The notes beneath the pieces were generated by a model, which saw nothing but the letters and a program-made list of their open reading frames with translations, had not been told where the DNA came from and searched no databases. Shown piece after piece: positions 9,107 to 17,987 of a DNA stretch of 64,000 bases; position 1 is the stretch's first letter; every line of letters starts with the position of its first letter. The stretch covers positions 2,418,001 through 2,482,000 of the forward strand of contig NZ_CP073637.1 in the NCBI RefSeq assembly GCF_029962485.1, read 5' to 3'. The translations under genes and the position numbers were made by a program. The stretch comes from Burkholderia cepacia. GTDB taxonomy: Bacteria; Pseudomonadota; Gammaproteobacteria; Burkholderiales; Burkholderiaceae.

Positions 9107-10525
9107 TCAGCCGGCCGGCTTCAGCGCACCGCCCTCGCCCGGCTGCGCATTCCCGTCAGCCGCGGATTCCGCGCTGCCGCCTTCGGTGCCCCACTCGGCC
9201 GCATCGCTGCGTTCGGCCGTCGACAGTTCGTCCGCGCGATACCCGGTGCGATTCAGCAGCGCCAGCATGCAGGCGAGCGACACGAGCGCGTAGAACCCCG
9301 ATGCGACCGCGACGCCGACGATGCTGCCGGTCGCGTTGAGGATCGCCTGCGCGAGCACCGGCGTGCCGCCGCCGACGACGAGCGCGCTCAGCTGATATGC
9401 GAGCGACAGGCCCGTGTAGCGGATGTTCGCCGGGAACACCCGCGCGAGCACGCCGCCGACCGCGCCATAGAACATCGCCGACGGAATCGTCGAGATGCAC
9501 ATGCCCGCGACGGCCACCCAGTACGAACGCGTCGCAAGCGCATGGAACATCACGGGCATCAGCACGATTTCCGGAATCAGGATCCAGCACATCGCGCGGC
9601 GCATGTCGACCTTCGACACGAACCACGCGCCGACCGGCTGCATCAGGAACTGCACGACGAGCGAGATCGACAGGATGCCGAGGAACGTGCCCTGCGCGTA
9701 GCCGAGTTCCTTCGTCGCCCACGACAGCGCGAACGTGCTGCGGAAATACGTGACGTTGATCACGGGCAGTGTGCCGGCCGCGAGCAGCACGACCACCCAG
9801 TGATCGCGCACGACGTCGCGCAACGGCAGCTTCACCGTGCGCTTGCGCGCGAGCACGCGCTGCATGTCGGCCGACTCCTCGAGCTTCAGCCGGATCACCA
9901 TGCCGATGATCACGAGCACGGCCGACAGCAGGAACGGAATGCGCCAGCCCCACATCAGGAACGACGGTGTCGGCAGCGCGCTCAGCGCGAAGAACGCGGC
10001 CGTGGCCAGCAGGTTGCCGGTGGGCGAACCCTGCTGCGCGAACGCCGCATACAGGATGCTGCGATGCTTCGGCGCGTTCTCGCTCGCGATCAGCACCGCG
10101 CCGCCCCACTCACCGCCGACCGCGATGCCTTGCAGCACGCGCAGCACGACGAGGCCGGCCGGCGCCCAGACGCCGATCTGCGCGTAGCCGGGCAACAGGC
10201 CGATGCCGGTCGTCGCCAGCCCCATCATCACCAGCGTGATCACGAGCGCGGTCTTGCGGCCGACACGATCGCCGAGATGCCCGAACACGATGCCGCCGAG
10301 CGGCCGCGCGGCGAAGCCGGCCCAGAACGTGACGAATGCAAGCAGCGTCGCGACACCGGGATCCATCGTGCTCGCAAAGAACACCTTGCCGAACACGAGC
10401 GCCGCGGCCGTGCCGTAGATGTAGAAGTCGTACCACTCGATCGTGGTGCCGACGAACGCCGCGAAGGCGGCGCGGCCAGGCCGCGGCTGCGGCTGAGCGG
10501 CGGACGGGGATTGCGGACGGCTCAT
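9107..10525 (-). CDS. MFS transporter, metabolite:H+ symporter (MHS) type
   Basis: 472 residues with about twelve hydrophobic segments. The N-terminal GTTIEWYDFYIYG motif, the GHLGDRVGRK loop between helices 2 and 3, and GGEWGGA in helix 5 are hallmarks of the MHS branch that includes ShiA, ProP and alpha-ketoglutarate permeases. Substrate is unknown; proton symport of an organic acid is likely from the family. The start at 10525 was preferred to the ATG four codons earlier because GGAG lies 6 bases before it. It is downstream of, and on the same strand as, the CoA-transferase and acyl-CoA dehydrogenase genes (181-bp gap), consistent with uptake of the acid they degrade. Confidence 0.9.
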   Translation of the reverse strand: MSRPQSPSAAQPQPRPGRAAFAAFVGTTIEWYDFYIYGTAAALVFGKVFFASTMDPGVATLLAFVTFWAGFAARPLGGIVFGHLGDRVGRKTALVITLVMMGLATTGIGLLPGYAQIGVWAPAGLVVLRVLQGIAVGGEWGGAVLIASENAPKHRSILYAAFAQQGSPTGNLLATAAFFALSALPTPSFLMWGWRIPFLLSAVLVIIGMVIRLKLEESADMQRVLARKRTVKLPLRDVVRDHWVVVLLAAGTLPVINVTYFRSTFALSWATKELGYAQGTFLGILSISLVVQFLMQPVGAWFVSKVDMRRAMCWILIPEIVLMPVMFHALATRSYWVAVAGMCISTIPSAMFYGAVGGVLARVFPANIRYTGLSLAYQLSALVVGGGTPVLAQAILNATGSIVGVAVASGFYALVSLACMLALLNRTGYRADELSTAERSDAAEWGTEGGSAESAADGNAQPGEGGALKPAG

Positions 10526-10706
10526 TGATGTCTCCATGTCTGTGATCGGTGGCGCGACTGTCGCGCGCCTTTTCCGGGTGGCCGGCTCTACGCCGCCGGC
10601 CGGCGAGGTTGCTCCAGGGTGCGTTGCCCTGTGTTGCGCTGCTTTTCGTTGCTTTTCGTTGCGGTCCGTCGGCCCGTCATGCTCGCCTGCGGGCCTCGTC
10701 GGCCGG

Positions 10707-12071
10707 TCACGTCTGGTCGGGCGCCGCCCTCAGAACACCGGCCTCGAGCAGTTGCTGCTGAAGCGCGCGATCGACGCCGAGCCGGTCGAGCACGGCACGC
10801 GTGTCGCCGCCGAGCGCGGGTGGCGGCGAACGATAGGTCGCCGGCGTGCGCGACAGCTTCACCGGCGACGCGGTGCCGCGATACGCGCCGATCTCGACGA
10901 ACAGGTTCCGGTGCAGCGCATGCGGATCGTGCGCGACGTCGGCCACCGTCCGTACCGGCCCGCACGGCACGCCGGCCGCCATCAGGTCGTGCGCGAGCGG
11001 CTCGCACGCGTGCGCGGCGAGCCGCGCTTCCAGTTCGGCCTTCAGCTCGGGCCGGTGCGCGCAGCGGCTGCGGTTGTCGACGAAGCGCGGATCGCTGGCG
11101 AGCGCCGGCGCACCGAGATGCGCGACGAGCCGCGCGAACTGCCGGTCGTTGCCGACCGCGAGGAAAATCGGCACGGTCGCCGTGCGGTAGCTGTCGTAAG
11201 GCGCGATGTTCGGATGCGCGTTGCCGCTGCGCTCCGGTACGCGCCCGGAGCCGAAGAAGTTCGGCAGGTGCGGATGCAGCAGCGACACGCCGCAGTCGTA
11301 CAGCGCAATGTCGATCGACTGTCCGCGCCCGCTCTTCTCGCGCTCGGCCAGCGCCAGCAGGATGCCGGCGAGCGCATTGAGCCCCGTGACCATGTCGACG
11401 ATCGGCAGACCGATGCGCGTCGCATCGCCATCGCGTTCGCCGTTGACGCTCATCAGCCCGGCCATCGCCTGGATCACCGCGTCGTAGCCGGGCAGCCCGC
11501 CGAGCGGGCCTTCGTCGCCGAAGCCCGTCACCGCGCAGTGGATCAGCCGCGGGAAGCGCGGCTGCAGGTCGCGTGCATAGTCCATCCCCCAGCGCGCGAG
11601 CGTGCCGGGCTTGAAATTCTCGACGAGCACGTCGGCCTCTTCGAGCAGGCGCCACAGGATCGCGCGCCCTTCGTCGCGCGACAGGTCGAGCGCGAGCCCT
11701 TCCTTGTTGCGATTGACGCCCATGAAATACCACGCGGTATCGCCGACGAACGGCGGCCCCCAGCCGCGTGTTTCGTCGCCGGCAGGCGGTTCGATCTTGA
11801 CCACCGCCGCACCGTGGTCAGCGAGCGCTTGCGTGCAATACGGGCCACCGAGCACACGGCTCAGGTCGACGACTTTCAGGCCGTCCAGTGCGCCTTGGGT
11901 CGCGTTCGTCGCGTTCGTCGCGTTCGTCGCGTTCGTCGCATTCGTCGCATTCGTCGCATTCGTCGCATTCGTCGCATTCGTCGCATTCGTCGCATTCGTC
12001 GCATTCGTCGCATTCGTCGCATTCGTCGCATTCGTCGCATTCGTCGCATTCGTCGCATTCGTCGCGCTCAT
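10707..12071 (-). CDS. CaiB/BaiF family (class III) CoA-transferase with Asn-Ala-Thr repeat N-terminus
   Basis: 454 residues. Residues about 61-454 are a normal class III CoA-transferase: LKVVDLSRVLGGPYCTQ start, KIEPPAGDETRGWGPP loop, ENFKPGTLARWG and GYDAVIQAMAGL, the last holding the Asp expected to form the acyl-enzyme intermediate. These enzymes move CoA between carboxylic acids. The odd part is residues 3-58: Ala-Thr followed by 18 perfect Asn-Ala-Thr triplets encoded by a 9-bp tandem repeat. The repeat is in frame with the start, and the ATG overlaps the upstream acyl-CoA dehydrogenase stop as ATGA, so the tract is probably translated. It could change length by slippage without breaking the frame. 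Confidence 0.92.
   Translation of the reverse strand: MSATNATNATNATNATNATNATNATNATNATNATNATNATNATNATNATNATNATNATQGALDGLKVVDLSRVLGGPYCTQALADHGAAVVKIEPPAGDETRGWGPPFVGDTAWYFMGVNRNKEGLALDLSRDEGRAILWRLLEEADVLVENFKPGTLARWGMDYARDLQPRFPRLIHCAVTGFGDEGPLGGLPGYDAVIQAMAGLMSVNGERDGDATRIGLPIVDMVTGLNALAGILLALAEREKSGRGQSIDIALYDCGVSLLHPHLPNFFGSGRVPERSGNAHPNIAPYDSYRTATVPIFLAVGNDRQFARLVAHLGAPALASDPRFVDNRSRCAHRPELKAELEARLAAHACEPLAHDLMAAGVPCGPVRTVADVAHDPHALHRNLFVEIGAYRGTASPVKLSRTPATYRSPPPALGGDTRAVLDRLGVDRALQQQLLEAGVLRAAPDQT
11902..12063. repeat. 18-copy 9-bp tandem repeat (coding, Asn-Ala-Thr)
   Basis: Eighteen contiguous 9-bp units cover 162 bp. Fourteen units (11938-12063) read GCATTCGTC on the plus strand; the four at 11902-11937 carry GCGTTCGTC, a single synonymous change (Asn AAC instead of AAT). 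Length changes in whole units keep the CoA-transferase frame, so this is a variable-length rather than an on/off repeat. Confidence 0.97.
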
Positions 12072-13819
12072 CGTTCGACCTCCGGCAACAGGTCAAGCGC
12101 CGTGTCGAGCGCGACCGGCGTACCGCGCAGCAACGCATCGAACGCGGCCGATTCGTCGTCGCGCGACGCCGGCGCGAGCGGATCGACCGGCAGCAGCTTG
12201 TGGCGCACGATCAGGTGCGCGAGCGCGAGACGCCGGAAGTCCGGCGCAAGGCGCACGCCCTCGCAGGCCATCAGCACGGCCGCGCTCGCGTAGTACAGCG
12301 CGGACGCGGCCTGCCGCACGCGTGCGTCGTCGCCTTCCGCCGCGACCCGCGCCAGCGCATCGCAGGCGCGCGCGAGAATGCGCCGCAGCGCCGCGCGGCT
12401 CGCATCGGGCAGCGGCGCCGCGCCGAGCCGGTCGCCCAGGAACGCGCGCAGCGCATCGAGTGCGTGCTCGCGCTGCGCGGCCCGCGCGACGTCCAGCGCG
12501 ACGATGTTGCTCGTGCCCTCCCAGATCGAGCCGAGATGCGCATCGCGCACGATGCGCGCGTCGCTCCATTCCTCGATGTAGCCGGTGCCCCCGCGCACTT
12601 CCATCGCATCGCCCGTCACGCGGCGCGCGTCGCGGCACGCGCGAAACTTGATCAGCGGCGTCAGGATCCGCACGCAGCGCGCGGCCTGCTCGTCACCCGC
12701 GTCGGCCTGCGGCAGCAGCAGCGCAATCTGCATGAACATCGCGCGCGCGGCCTCGGCCGGCAGCAGCATCTTCATCAGCTGGCGCTGCATCAGCGGCATC
12801 TCGATCAGCTTGCGGCCGAACGCCTCGCGATGCGCGGCGACGTGCAGCGCCTCGTTCAACGCACGCCGCATCAGCCCCGCCGCGCGCACGCCGTTCGACA
12901 GCCGCGACATGTTGATCATGTCGGCCATCTGGTGAAAACCGCGGCCGACCTCGCCGATCAGGAACGCCTGCGCACCTTCGAGCGCGATCTCGCCGCTCGC
13001 CATCGAACGGCTGCCGAGCTTGTCCTTCAGGCGCACGATCCGGTAGCGGTTGCGCGTGCCGTCCGGCAACGTCTTCGGCAGCAGGAACAGCGCCAGGCCC
13101 TTGATGCCGTCCGGCGCGCCCTCGGGCCGCGCGAGGACCATCGCGAGATCGGCGTCGGCATTCGAGCAGAACCATTTGTCGCCGGTCAGGCGCCAGACGG
13201 TCTCGCCGTGTGCGTTCGTCTCGCGCGCTGCGCGCGTCGCGATCCGGGCGACGTCGGAGCCGGCTGCCTGCTCGGTCATGAACATCGCGCCCTGGTACAG
13301 CGTGTCGAAGTCGCGCGATGCGAGCATCGGCAGGTAACGCGCGACAAGCGCCGGATCGCCGAAGCGGCGCAGCGTACGCGTCAACGAGTCGGTCATGCTG
13401 ACCGGGCAGCACAGCCCGAACTCCGCCTGGACGAACAGGAACGTCAGCGCGTACTTGACGAGCGGCGGCACGGATTCCGGCCCGTGGCTCAGCGACGCGA
13501 GCCCGAGCTCCGCATAGGCAACGCGTTCGAGCGCGACGTACGCGGGATCCTTGTCGATCCGCTGCACGGCCTCGCCGCGCCGGTTGCGGTGCTCGAGCAC
13601 GGGCGGGTGCTTGTCCGCGCGCGACGCCCATTCGTCGAGCTCGCCGGACACGCGTGCGCCGAGCGTGCGCAGCCGCGGCTCGAGTTCGGCATAGTGCGCG
13701 TCGCCGAGATGCAGCTTCAGCAACGCGCCGAGGTCGGGATCGGCGGTGAAGAAATTGATGCCCCGGCTGTCGGGGATGTTGGATGCGCCGGCGTCCGGCG
13801 TGCGAGCGGTGTCGTTCAT
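12068..13819 (-). CDS. Acyl-CoA dehydrogenase family protein (AidB-like subgroup)
   Basis: 583 residues, the longer AidB-like form of the flavin-dependent acyl-CoA dehydrogenases. Visible family features are YQGAMFMTEQAAGSDVA (FAD-contact motif of the central beta domain), DKWFCSNADADLAMVLAR, and the C-terminal GDAMEVRGGTGYIEEW and IWEGTSNIVALDVARA segments. Family enzymes oxidise acyl-CoA to enoyl-CoA and pass electrons to ETF; AidB itself has a DNA-protection role, so the activity here is inferred. The gene is first in the operon with the CoA-transferase (4-bp ATGA overlap), which suggests one enzyme activates an acid and the other oxidises it. Confidence 0.9.
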   Translation of the reverse strand: MNDTARTPDAGASNIPDSRGINFFTADPDLGALLKLHLGDAHYAELEPRLRTLGARVSGELDEWASRADKHPPVLEHRNRRGEAVQRIDKDPAYVALERVAYAELGLASLSHGPESVPPLVKYALTFLFVQAEFGLCCPVSMTDSLTRTLRRFGDPALVARYLPMLASRDFDTLYQGAMFMTEQAAGSDVARIATRAARETNAHGETVWRLTGDKWFCSNADADLAMVLARPEGAPDGIKGLALFLLPKTLPDGTRNRYRIVRLKDKLGSRSMASGEIALEGAQAFLIGEVGRGFHQMADMINMSRLSNGVRAAGLMRRALNEALHVAAHREAFGRKLIEMPLMQRQLMKMLLPAEAARAMFMQIALLLPQADAGDEQAARCVRILTPLIKFRACRDARRVTGDAMEVRGGTGYIEEWSDARIVRDAHLGSIWEGTSNIVALDVARAAQREHALDALRAFLGDRLGAAPLPDASRAALRRILARACDALARVAAEGDDARVRQAASALYYASAAVLMACEGVRLAPDFRRLALAHLIVRHKLLPVDPLAPASRDDESAAFDALLRGTPVALDTALDLLPEVER

Positions 13820-13915
13820 GCGTGCGTCTCCTGGGTTGCCTGCACGTCGGCTGGAGGCGCCGCCGCGGCGCCCGGCCAGTCCCGCGCAAAGCCTTCCGCA
13901 GAGCGTAGGCGCGCG

Positions 13916-13970
13916 ATCGATAAGCGTCCAATACAGGATTTATCCGGTACGATAGATATCGCTTATCGAT
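13916..13970. promoter_or_regulatory. Long inverted repeat in the LysR/acyl-CoA dehydrogenase divergent region
   Basis: An 11-bp perfect inverted repeat (ATCGATAAGCG at 13916-13926, CGCTTATCGAT at 13960-13970) spans 55 bp between the divergent genes. Inside it, GATAA...TTATC at 13919-13944 forms another dyad. LysR regulators typically bind extended dyads of this kind, so this is a good candidate operator for the adjacent regulator. Confidence 0.55.
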
Positions 13971-13992
13971 GCCGACGTCGGGAGGAGACACC

Positions 13993-14895
13993 ATGGAACT
14001 GAGGCAGTTGCGCTATTTCGTGGCGGTCGCCGAGGAACTGCATTTCGGGCGCGCAGCGAAGCGCCTCTTCATCTCGCAGCCGGCGCTGAGTTTCGACATC
14101 CGCAAGTTCGAAGACGCGCTCGGCGTGCAGTTGTTCTCGCGCACCAACAAGACCGTCGCGCTGACCAACGCGGGCGAGGTGCTGCTCGGCGAAGCGCGCC
14201 GGTTGCTGCTGCAAGCGGCCGAAGCCGAGCGCCTGACGGTGCGCTCCGCGTCGGGCCTCGCGGGGCGGCTGCGGATCGGCTTCGTCCATTCGATGCTGTA
14301 TCGCGGGCTGCCCGATGCGGTGCGGCGCTTCGAGGCCGACTACCCGGGCGTCGAGGTCGTGCTGAGCGAGATGAACACGCAGGCGCAGGTTCAGGCGATC
14401 CAGCGCGGCCAGATCGATCTCGGCTACGCGCACTGGGGCCACTTCCCGCCCGAGGTCGAATCGGTACCCGTCTATGCTGAGCCGTTCGTGTGCTGCCTGC
14501 CGGCCGCGCATCCGCTCGCCCGGCGCAAGCAGGTCGCGCTCGCCGCGCTCGCGGCGGAACCGTTCATCCTGTTTCCGCGCGAAGCGGCGCCGCACTATCA
14601 CGACCTGATCATCGCGCAATGCGTGAACGCGGGATTCAGTCCGCTGATCCGCCACGAAGCGCGCCTGTGGCAGACGATCCTGTCGATGATCGAGTTCGGG
14701 ATGGGTGTCGCGCTGGTGCCGCGCGTGCTGCAGCAGGCGAAGAGCGACCGGCTCGCGTTCCGGCCGCTGAAGGATGCGTCGCTCGAATCGCGCACGCTCG
14801 CGTTAAAGCGCAGCGGCACCGCCGAGCCGGTTGCGCTGCGCTTCGCCGACTACGTGCGCGCATCGATCGACGGGCTGCCCGCGCTCGCTGGCTGA
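13993..14895 (+). CDS. LysR-family transcriptional regulator
   Basis: 300 residues. The N-terminus (MELRQLRYFVAVAEELHFGR, then SQPALSFDIRKFEDALGV) is a winged helix-turn-helix of LysR type; residues about 90-300 form the periplasmic-binding-like effector domain. The start at 13993 was chosen because GGAGGAGA lies 6-8 bases upstream; an ATG 24 bp earlier has no such site. It is divergent from the acyl-CoA dehydrogenase/CoA-transferase operon with a large dyad in between, so it most likely regulates that operon and itself. The effector is unknown, perhaps the acid or its CoA ester. Confidence 0.93.
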   Translation: MELRQLRYFVAVAEELHFGRAAKRLFISQPALSFDIRKFEDALGVQLFSRTNKTVALTNAGEVLLGEARRLLLQAAEAERLTVRSASGLAGRLRIGFVHSMLYRGLPDAVRRFEADYPGVEVVLSEMNTQAQVQAIQRGQIDLGYAHWGHFPPEVESVPVYAEPFVCCLPAAHPLARRKQVALAALAAEPFILFPREAAPHYHDLIIAQCVNAGFSPLIRHEARLWQTILSMIEFGMGVALVPRVLQQAKSDRLAFRPLKDASLESRTLALKRSGTAEPVALRFADYVRASIDGLPALAG

Positions 14896-14916
14896 ACGCG
14901 CTCGCCCGCCGCTACG

Positions 14917-16338
14917 TCACGACTTCGCGCCGGGCTGCAGCACCGGCTGCGCGCGTCGATACCACACCGCGTACACGACCGACAGCGCAACCAGGAACGG
15001 AATACCGAAGATCAGCGTCATGTGGAATTCCGCCGTGAAGTAGGTCGTCACCATCACCGCGAGCATCAGGCCCGCGCCGAGCAGCGTGAGCAGCGGAAAA
15101 CCGCGCATCCGGAACGCGGGCGCCGGCAGGCCGAGCGCCGCGCGACGCCGCCGGAAGCAGTAGTGCGTGACGAAGATCATCATCCACGTGAACAGCGCGC
15201 CGAACATCGACACGGCCATCATGATCGTGAACGACGCGTCCGGATACAACACGCTCAGCACGGTCGCAAGCGCGATGCCGAGCGTCGACAGCATCAGTGC
15301 GCCGAACGGTACACCGCGCGCGTTCACTTCCCCGAGCGCCTTCGGCGCATGCCCCGCACGCGACAGGCTGAACATCATCCGCGTCGTGATGTAGAGCTGG
15401 CTGTTCATTGCGGACAGCGCGGCGATCAGCACGACGAAGTTGATCAGTCCGGCCGCGCCCGGCAGGTGGATTGCCTCCATCACCTTCACGAACGGGCTTT
15501 CGTCGCGCCCCGCCGCCGTCCACGGCACGATCGCGAGCATCAGCGCGAGCGTGACGAGGTAGAACAGCACGAGCCGCACGATCGTCGAGCGGAACGCACG
15601 CGTGACCGCGCGCTCGGGATCCTCGGCTTCACCGGCCGCGACCGCGATCATCTCGATGCTCAGGTAGCTGAAGATCGACACGATCACCGCGACCCAGGTG
15701 CCCCACGCCCCCTTCGGAAAAAAGCCGCCGTGATCCGTGTAATGGTGGAATCCCGCGCGTGCCGAGCCGTCGCCGACCAGCCCCGGATTGCCGAACACGA
15801 CATAGGCGCCGAGCACGATGAAGCCGACGATCGCCGCGATCTTCACGACCGAGAAGCCGTACTCGACCGCGCCGAACACATCGACGCTACGCGCGTTGAC
15901 GAACACCAGCAGCGCGGAGAACCCGACGATCCACAGCCAGCCCGGCACGCCCGGCAACCAGTACTTCATGTACAGCGCGATCGCGGTGACCTCGGTGCCG
16001 ACCGCGAGCACGATGCACGCCCAGTACGCGTAGCGCACAAGGAACCCGGCCCACGGGCTCACGTAATGTTCGGCGTACGCACCGAACGAACCGGATGTCG
16101 GGTGCGCGACCGTCATCTCGGCGAGACAGCCCATCAGCAGCAGCGAGATGAACGCGCCAATCGCGTAGCTGACGAGCACGCTCGGGCCCGCGAAGCCGAT
16201 CGCGAAGCCGCTGCCGAGAAAGAGGCCGGTGCCGATGGCGCCGCCGATCGCGATCATCGCCATCTGCCGCGCGGTAAGCGTGCGGCGCAGGCCTTGCTCG
16301 CGCGCCGCGATATGCTGGAATTGCCCTTCTGGTTGCAT
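14917..16338 (-). CDS. Amino-acid permease, APC superfamily (AAT family)
   Basis: 473 residues with twelve predicted membrane helices. RQMAMIAIGGAIGTGLFLGSG at the first helix and EMTVAHPTSGSFGAYAEHYV are signatures of AAT-type proton-coupled amino-acid permeases such as GabP, AroP and CycA. The exact substrate cannot be read; the neighbouring aromatic-type aminotransferase makes an aromatic or related amino acid plausible. It is the last gene of a same-strand series (aminotransferase, RidA, porin, permease), 90 bp after the porin, with a GC hairpin in between that may lower its expression. Confidence 0.9.
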   Translation of the reverse strand: MQPEGQFQHIAAREQGLRRTLTARQMAMIAIGGAIGTGLFLGSGFAIGFAGPSVLVSYAIGAFISLLLMGCLAEMTVAHPTSGSFGAYAEHYVSPWAGFLVRYAYWACIVLAVGTEVTAIALYMKYWLPGVPGWLWIVGFSALLVFVNARSVDVFGAVEYGFSVVKIAAIVGFIVLGAYVVFGNPGLVGDGSARAGFHHYTDHGGFFPKGAWGTWVAVIVSIFSYLSIEMIAVAAGEAEDPERAVTRAFRSTIVRLVLFYLVTLALMLAIVPWTAAGRDESPFVKVMEAIHLPGAAGLINFVVLIAALSAMNSQLYITTRMMFSLSRAGHAPKALGEVNARGVPFGALMLSTLGIALATVLSVLYPDASFTIMMAVSMFGALFTWMMIFVTHYCFRRRRAALGLPAPAFRMRGFPLLTLLGAGLMLAVMVTTYFTAEFHMTLIFGIPFLVALSVVYAVWYRRAQPVLQPGAKS

Positions 16339-16382
16339 CGAATGACCTCGTTCGAAAGCGATTGTCCGGTCGGAATGTCGAC

Positions 16383-16422
16383 GGCGCGCGGCCCGGCGCC
16401 GGACGGCCGGCCGCCGCGCGCC
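16383..16422 (-). other. GC-rich hairpin between porin and permease
   Basis: A 10-bp perfect inverted repeat (16383-16392 with 16413-16422) closes a 20-base GC-rich loop and begins 6 bp after the porin stop. There is no T-run, so it may be a partial terminator or a stabiliser of the porin mRNA. Confidence 0.4.
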
Positions 16423-16428
16423 GCGGGC

Positions 16429-17499
16429 TCAGAACATGTGGCGCAGGCCGGCCGCGACGCCCGTCTGGTTGCCGCGTCCGGGCATTTCCGTGAACGCGCC
16501 GCCCGTCACGCGGTTGTAGTCGACCGTCGCGTAGACCTGCGTTGCCTTCGACAAAGCGTACTCGGCCTCGAGCACGCCCGTGTAGCGCTTGCCGCCGTTA
16601 CCGGCCACGCCGTTGACGTTGCGGATGTCGTCGTAATACGCGACGCCCGTCACCGACACGGCCGGCGTGACCTTGACGCTCGCACCCGTATAGAAGATCG
16701 CGTCGCGACGCGGGTTGTCCGCGAACGCACCGTAGGTCACGTCGCGGCCCGGCGCGTTCAGCAGTTGCTGGTCGAGCATGCCCGTACGATCGATGCCGCC
16801 GAGATAGCCCGCGTACAGCGTCGCCGCGCCGAACGCGTAGCGCGCGCCCGCGCCCCACGCCTGCTGCGCGCGGCTGCTCAGGTCCCGCACCTGCTGGTAC
16901 GTCGCGCCGACCATCAGCCCGCCCTGCGTGTACGACACGTGCGTGCCCCAATACGCATTCGCGCCAAGGCTGCCCGCGACGCCGCCGAAGCCGTAGCTCG
17001 CGCCGACGTTCAACCCGCCGAACGTGCCGTCGTAGCTGACGACGTTGCTCGCACGGCCTTGCGTGAGGAAATACGGCCACATGTTGGCCGTGTAGTTGCC
17101 GACCGTCAGCGGATCGAGATCGCCGAACAGGTTGAACGCCTCGGTCGCCTGGCGGCCGAGCTTCACGGTACCCCAGTCGCTCGCAAGACCGACATACGCG
17201 TAGCGACCGAACAGCGCGCCGTCGAGCTGCCCGTTCTGCGGCTCGAAGCCGCTCTCGAGCTGGAAGATCGCCTTCAGCCCGCCGCCGAGCGCTTCGCTGC
17301 CCTTCAGCCCCCAGCGGCTGTTCGTGATCGCGCCGTTGGTCATCTGCACGCTCGCACCGTTCGACGCGTCGGCATGCGTCGTGTAGCGAATGCTCTGGTC
17401 GACGATTCCGTACAGCGTCACGCTGCTCTGCGCCATCGCGCCGCTCGCGGCAAGCGCACCGGCCATCATTGGCAGTGCGAATTTATGGATTGTCCTCAT
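16429..17499 (-). CDS. Gram-negative porin (Burkholderia OmpC-like)
   Basis: 356 residues with a signal peptide (residues 1-23, ending SGAMA before QSSVTLYG). The mature start SSVTLYGIVDQSIRY, the internal GGGLKAIFQLESGFE and FGRYAYVGLASDWGTVKLGRQ segments, and the terminal RHMF with C-terminal Phe are typical of the 16-strand trimeric porins of Burkholderia outer membranes. It allows diffusion of small solutes. The start at 17499 has GGAGGAGAAC directly before it; the longer open frame above lacks this. The gene sits between ridA and the amino-acid permease. Confidence 0.95.
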   Translation of the reverse strand: MRTIHKFALPMMAGALAASGAMAQSSVTLYGIVDQSIRYTTHADASNGASVQMTNGAITNSRWGLKGSEALGGGLKAIFQLESGFEPQNGQLDGALFGRYAYVGLASDWGTVKLGRQATEAFNLFGDLDPLTVGNYTANMWPYFLTQGRASNVVSYDGTFGGLNVGASYGFGGVAGSLGANAYWGTHVSYTQGGLMVGATYQQVRDLSSRAQQAWGAGARYAFGAATLYAGYLGGIDRTGMLDQQLLNAPGRDVTYGAFADNPRRDAIFYTGASVKVTPAVSVTGVAYYDDIRNVNGVAGNGGKRYTGVLEAEYALSKATQVYATVDYNRVTGGAFTEMPGRGNQTGVAAGLRHMF

Positions 17500-17569
17500 G
17501 TTCTCCTCCAGTCCTGTTGTCGTTTGTCGATGATTGCGTGACTGCGCGCCACGCAATGCGGTGTTCCTG

Positions 17570-17956
17570 CTAGGTGTGCGCCACAGGCAGCGCGACGTAC
17601 GCGACGAGTTCGACGCGCATCGCCGGATGCGCGAAACCCTGCACGCCGACGCACGTCCGGTTCGGATACGGTTCGCGAAAGTGGCGCCGGTATTCGGCGT
17701 CGAATTCGGGCATCGCCTTCACGTCGGACAGGTAGACGAGCACCTGCGCGACGTCGTCCATCGTCGCGCCGGCCGCCGCGACGGCCTTCGCGAGATTCGC
17801 GAGCGTGATGCGCGCCTGTTCGGTCATCGTGTCGCCGGCGATCGCACCGGATGCGTCGACCGGCCCGTGCCCCGTAAACATCAACCCGCCGGCGCGGGTC
17901 GCCCACGAGAAAGGTTGTGCGAGCTGCGGCAGGTCGACCGGAATCGTTTCAGCCAT
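17570..17956 (-). CDS. RidA family (YjgF) enamine/imine deaminase-like protein
   Basis: 128 residues, the normal RidA size. FTGHGPVDASGAI, the LANLAKAVAAAGATMDDV helix and RVELVAYVALP fit the trimeric YjgF/RidA fold; the Arg in the RVELVAYV strand matches the conserved active-site Arg. RidA proteins hydrolyse reactive enamines released by PLP enzymes. AAGGAGG lies before the ATG at 17956, so the in-frame upstream extension was rejected. It follows the aminotransferase by 31 bp, which suggests removal of that enzyme's reactive intermediates. Confidence 0.9.
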   Translation of the reverse strand: MAETIPVDLPQLAQPFSWATRAGGLMFTGHGPVDASGAIAGDTMTEQARITLANLAKAVAAAGATMDDVAQVLVYLSDVKAMPEFDAEYRRHFREPYPNRTCVGVQGFAHPAMRVELVAYVALPVAHT

Positions 17957-17987
17957 CGTGTCCTCCTTGTGATCGGGACCGGGACAT

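Noticed and set aside
11876..12058. Repeat-only reading frames (Phe-Val-Ala, Asp-Glu-Cys or Arg-Met-Arg repeats) through the 9-bp array
   Set aside because: They are the other frames of the Asn-Ala-Thr repeat; only that frame joins a recognisable enzyme and a coupled start.
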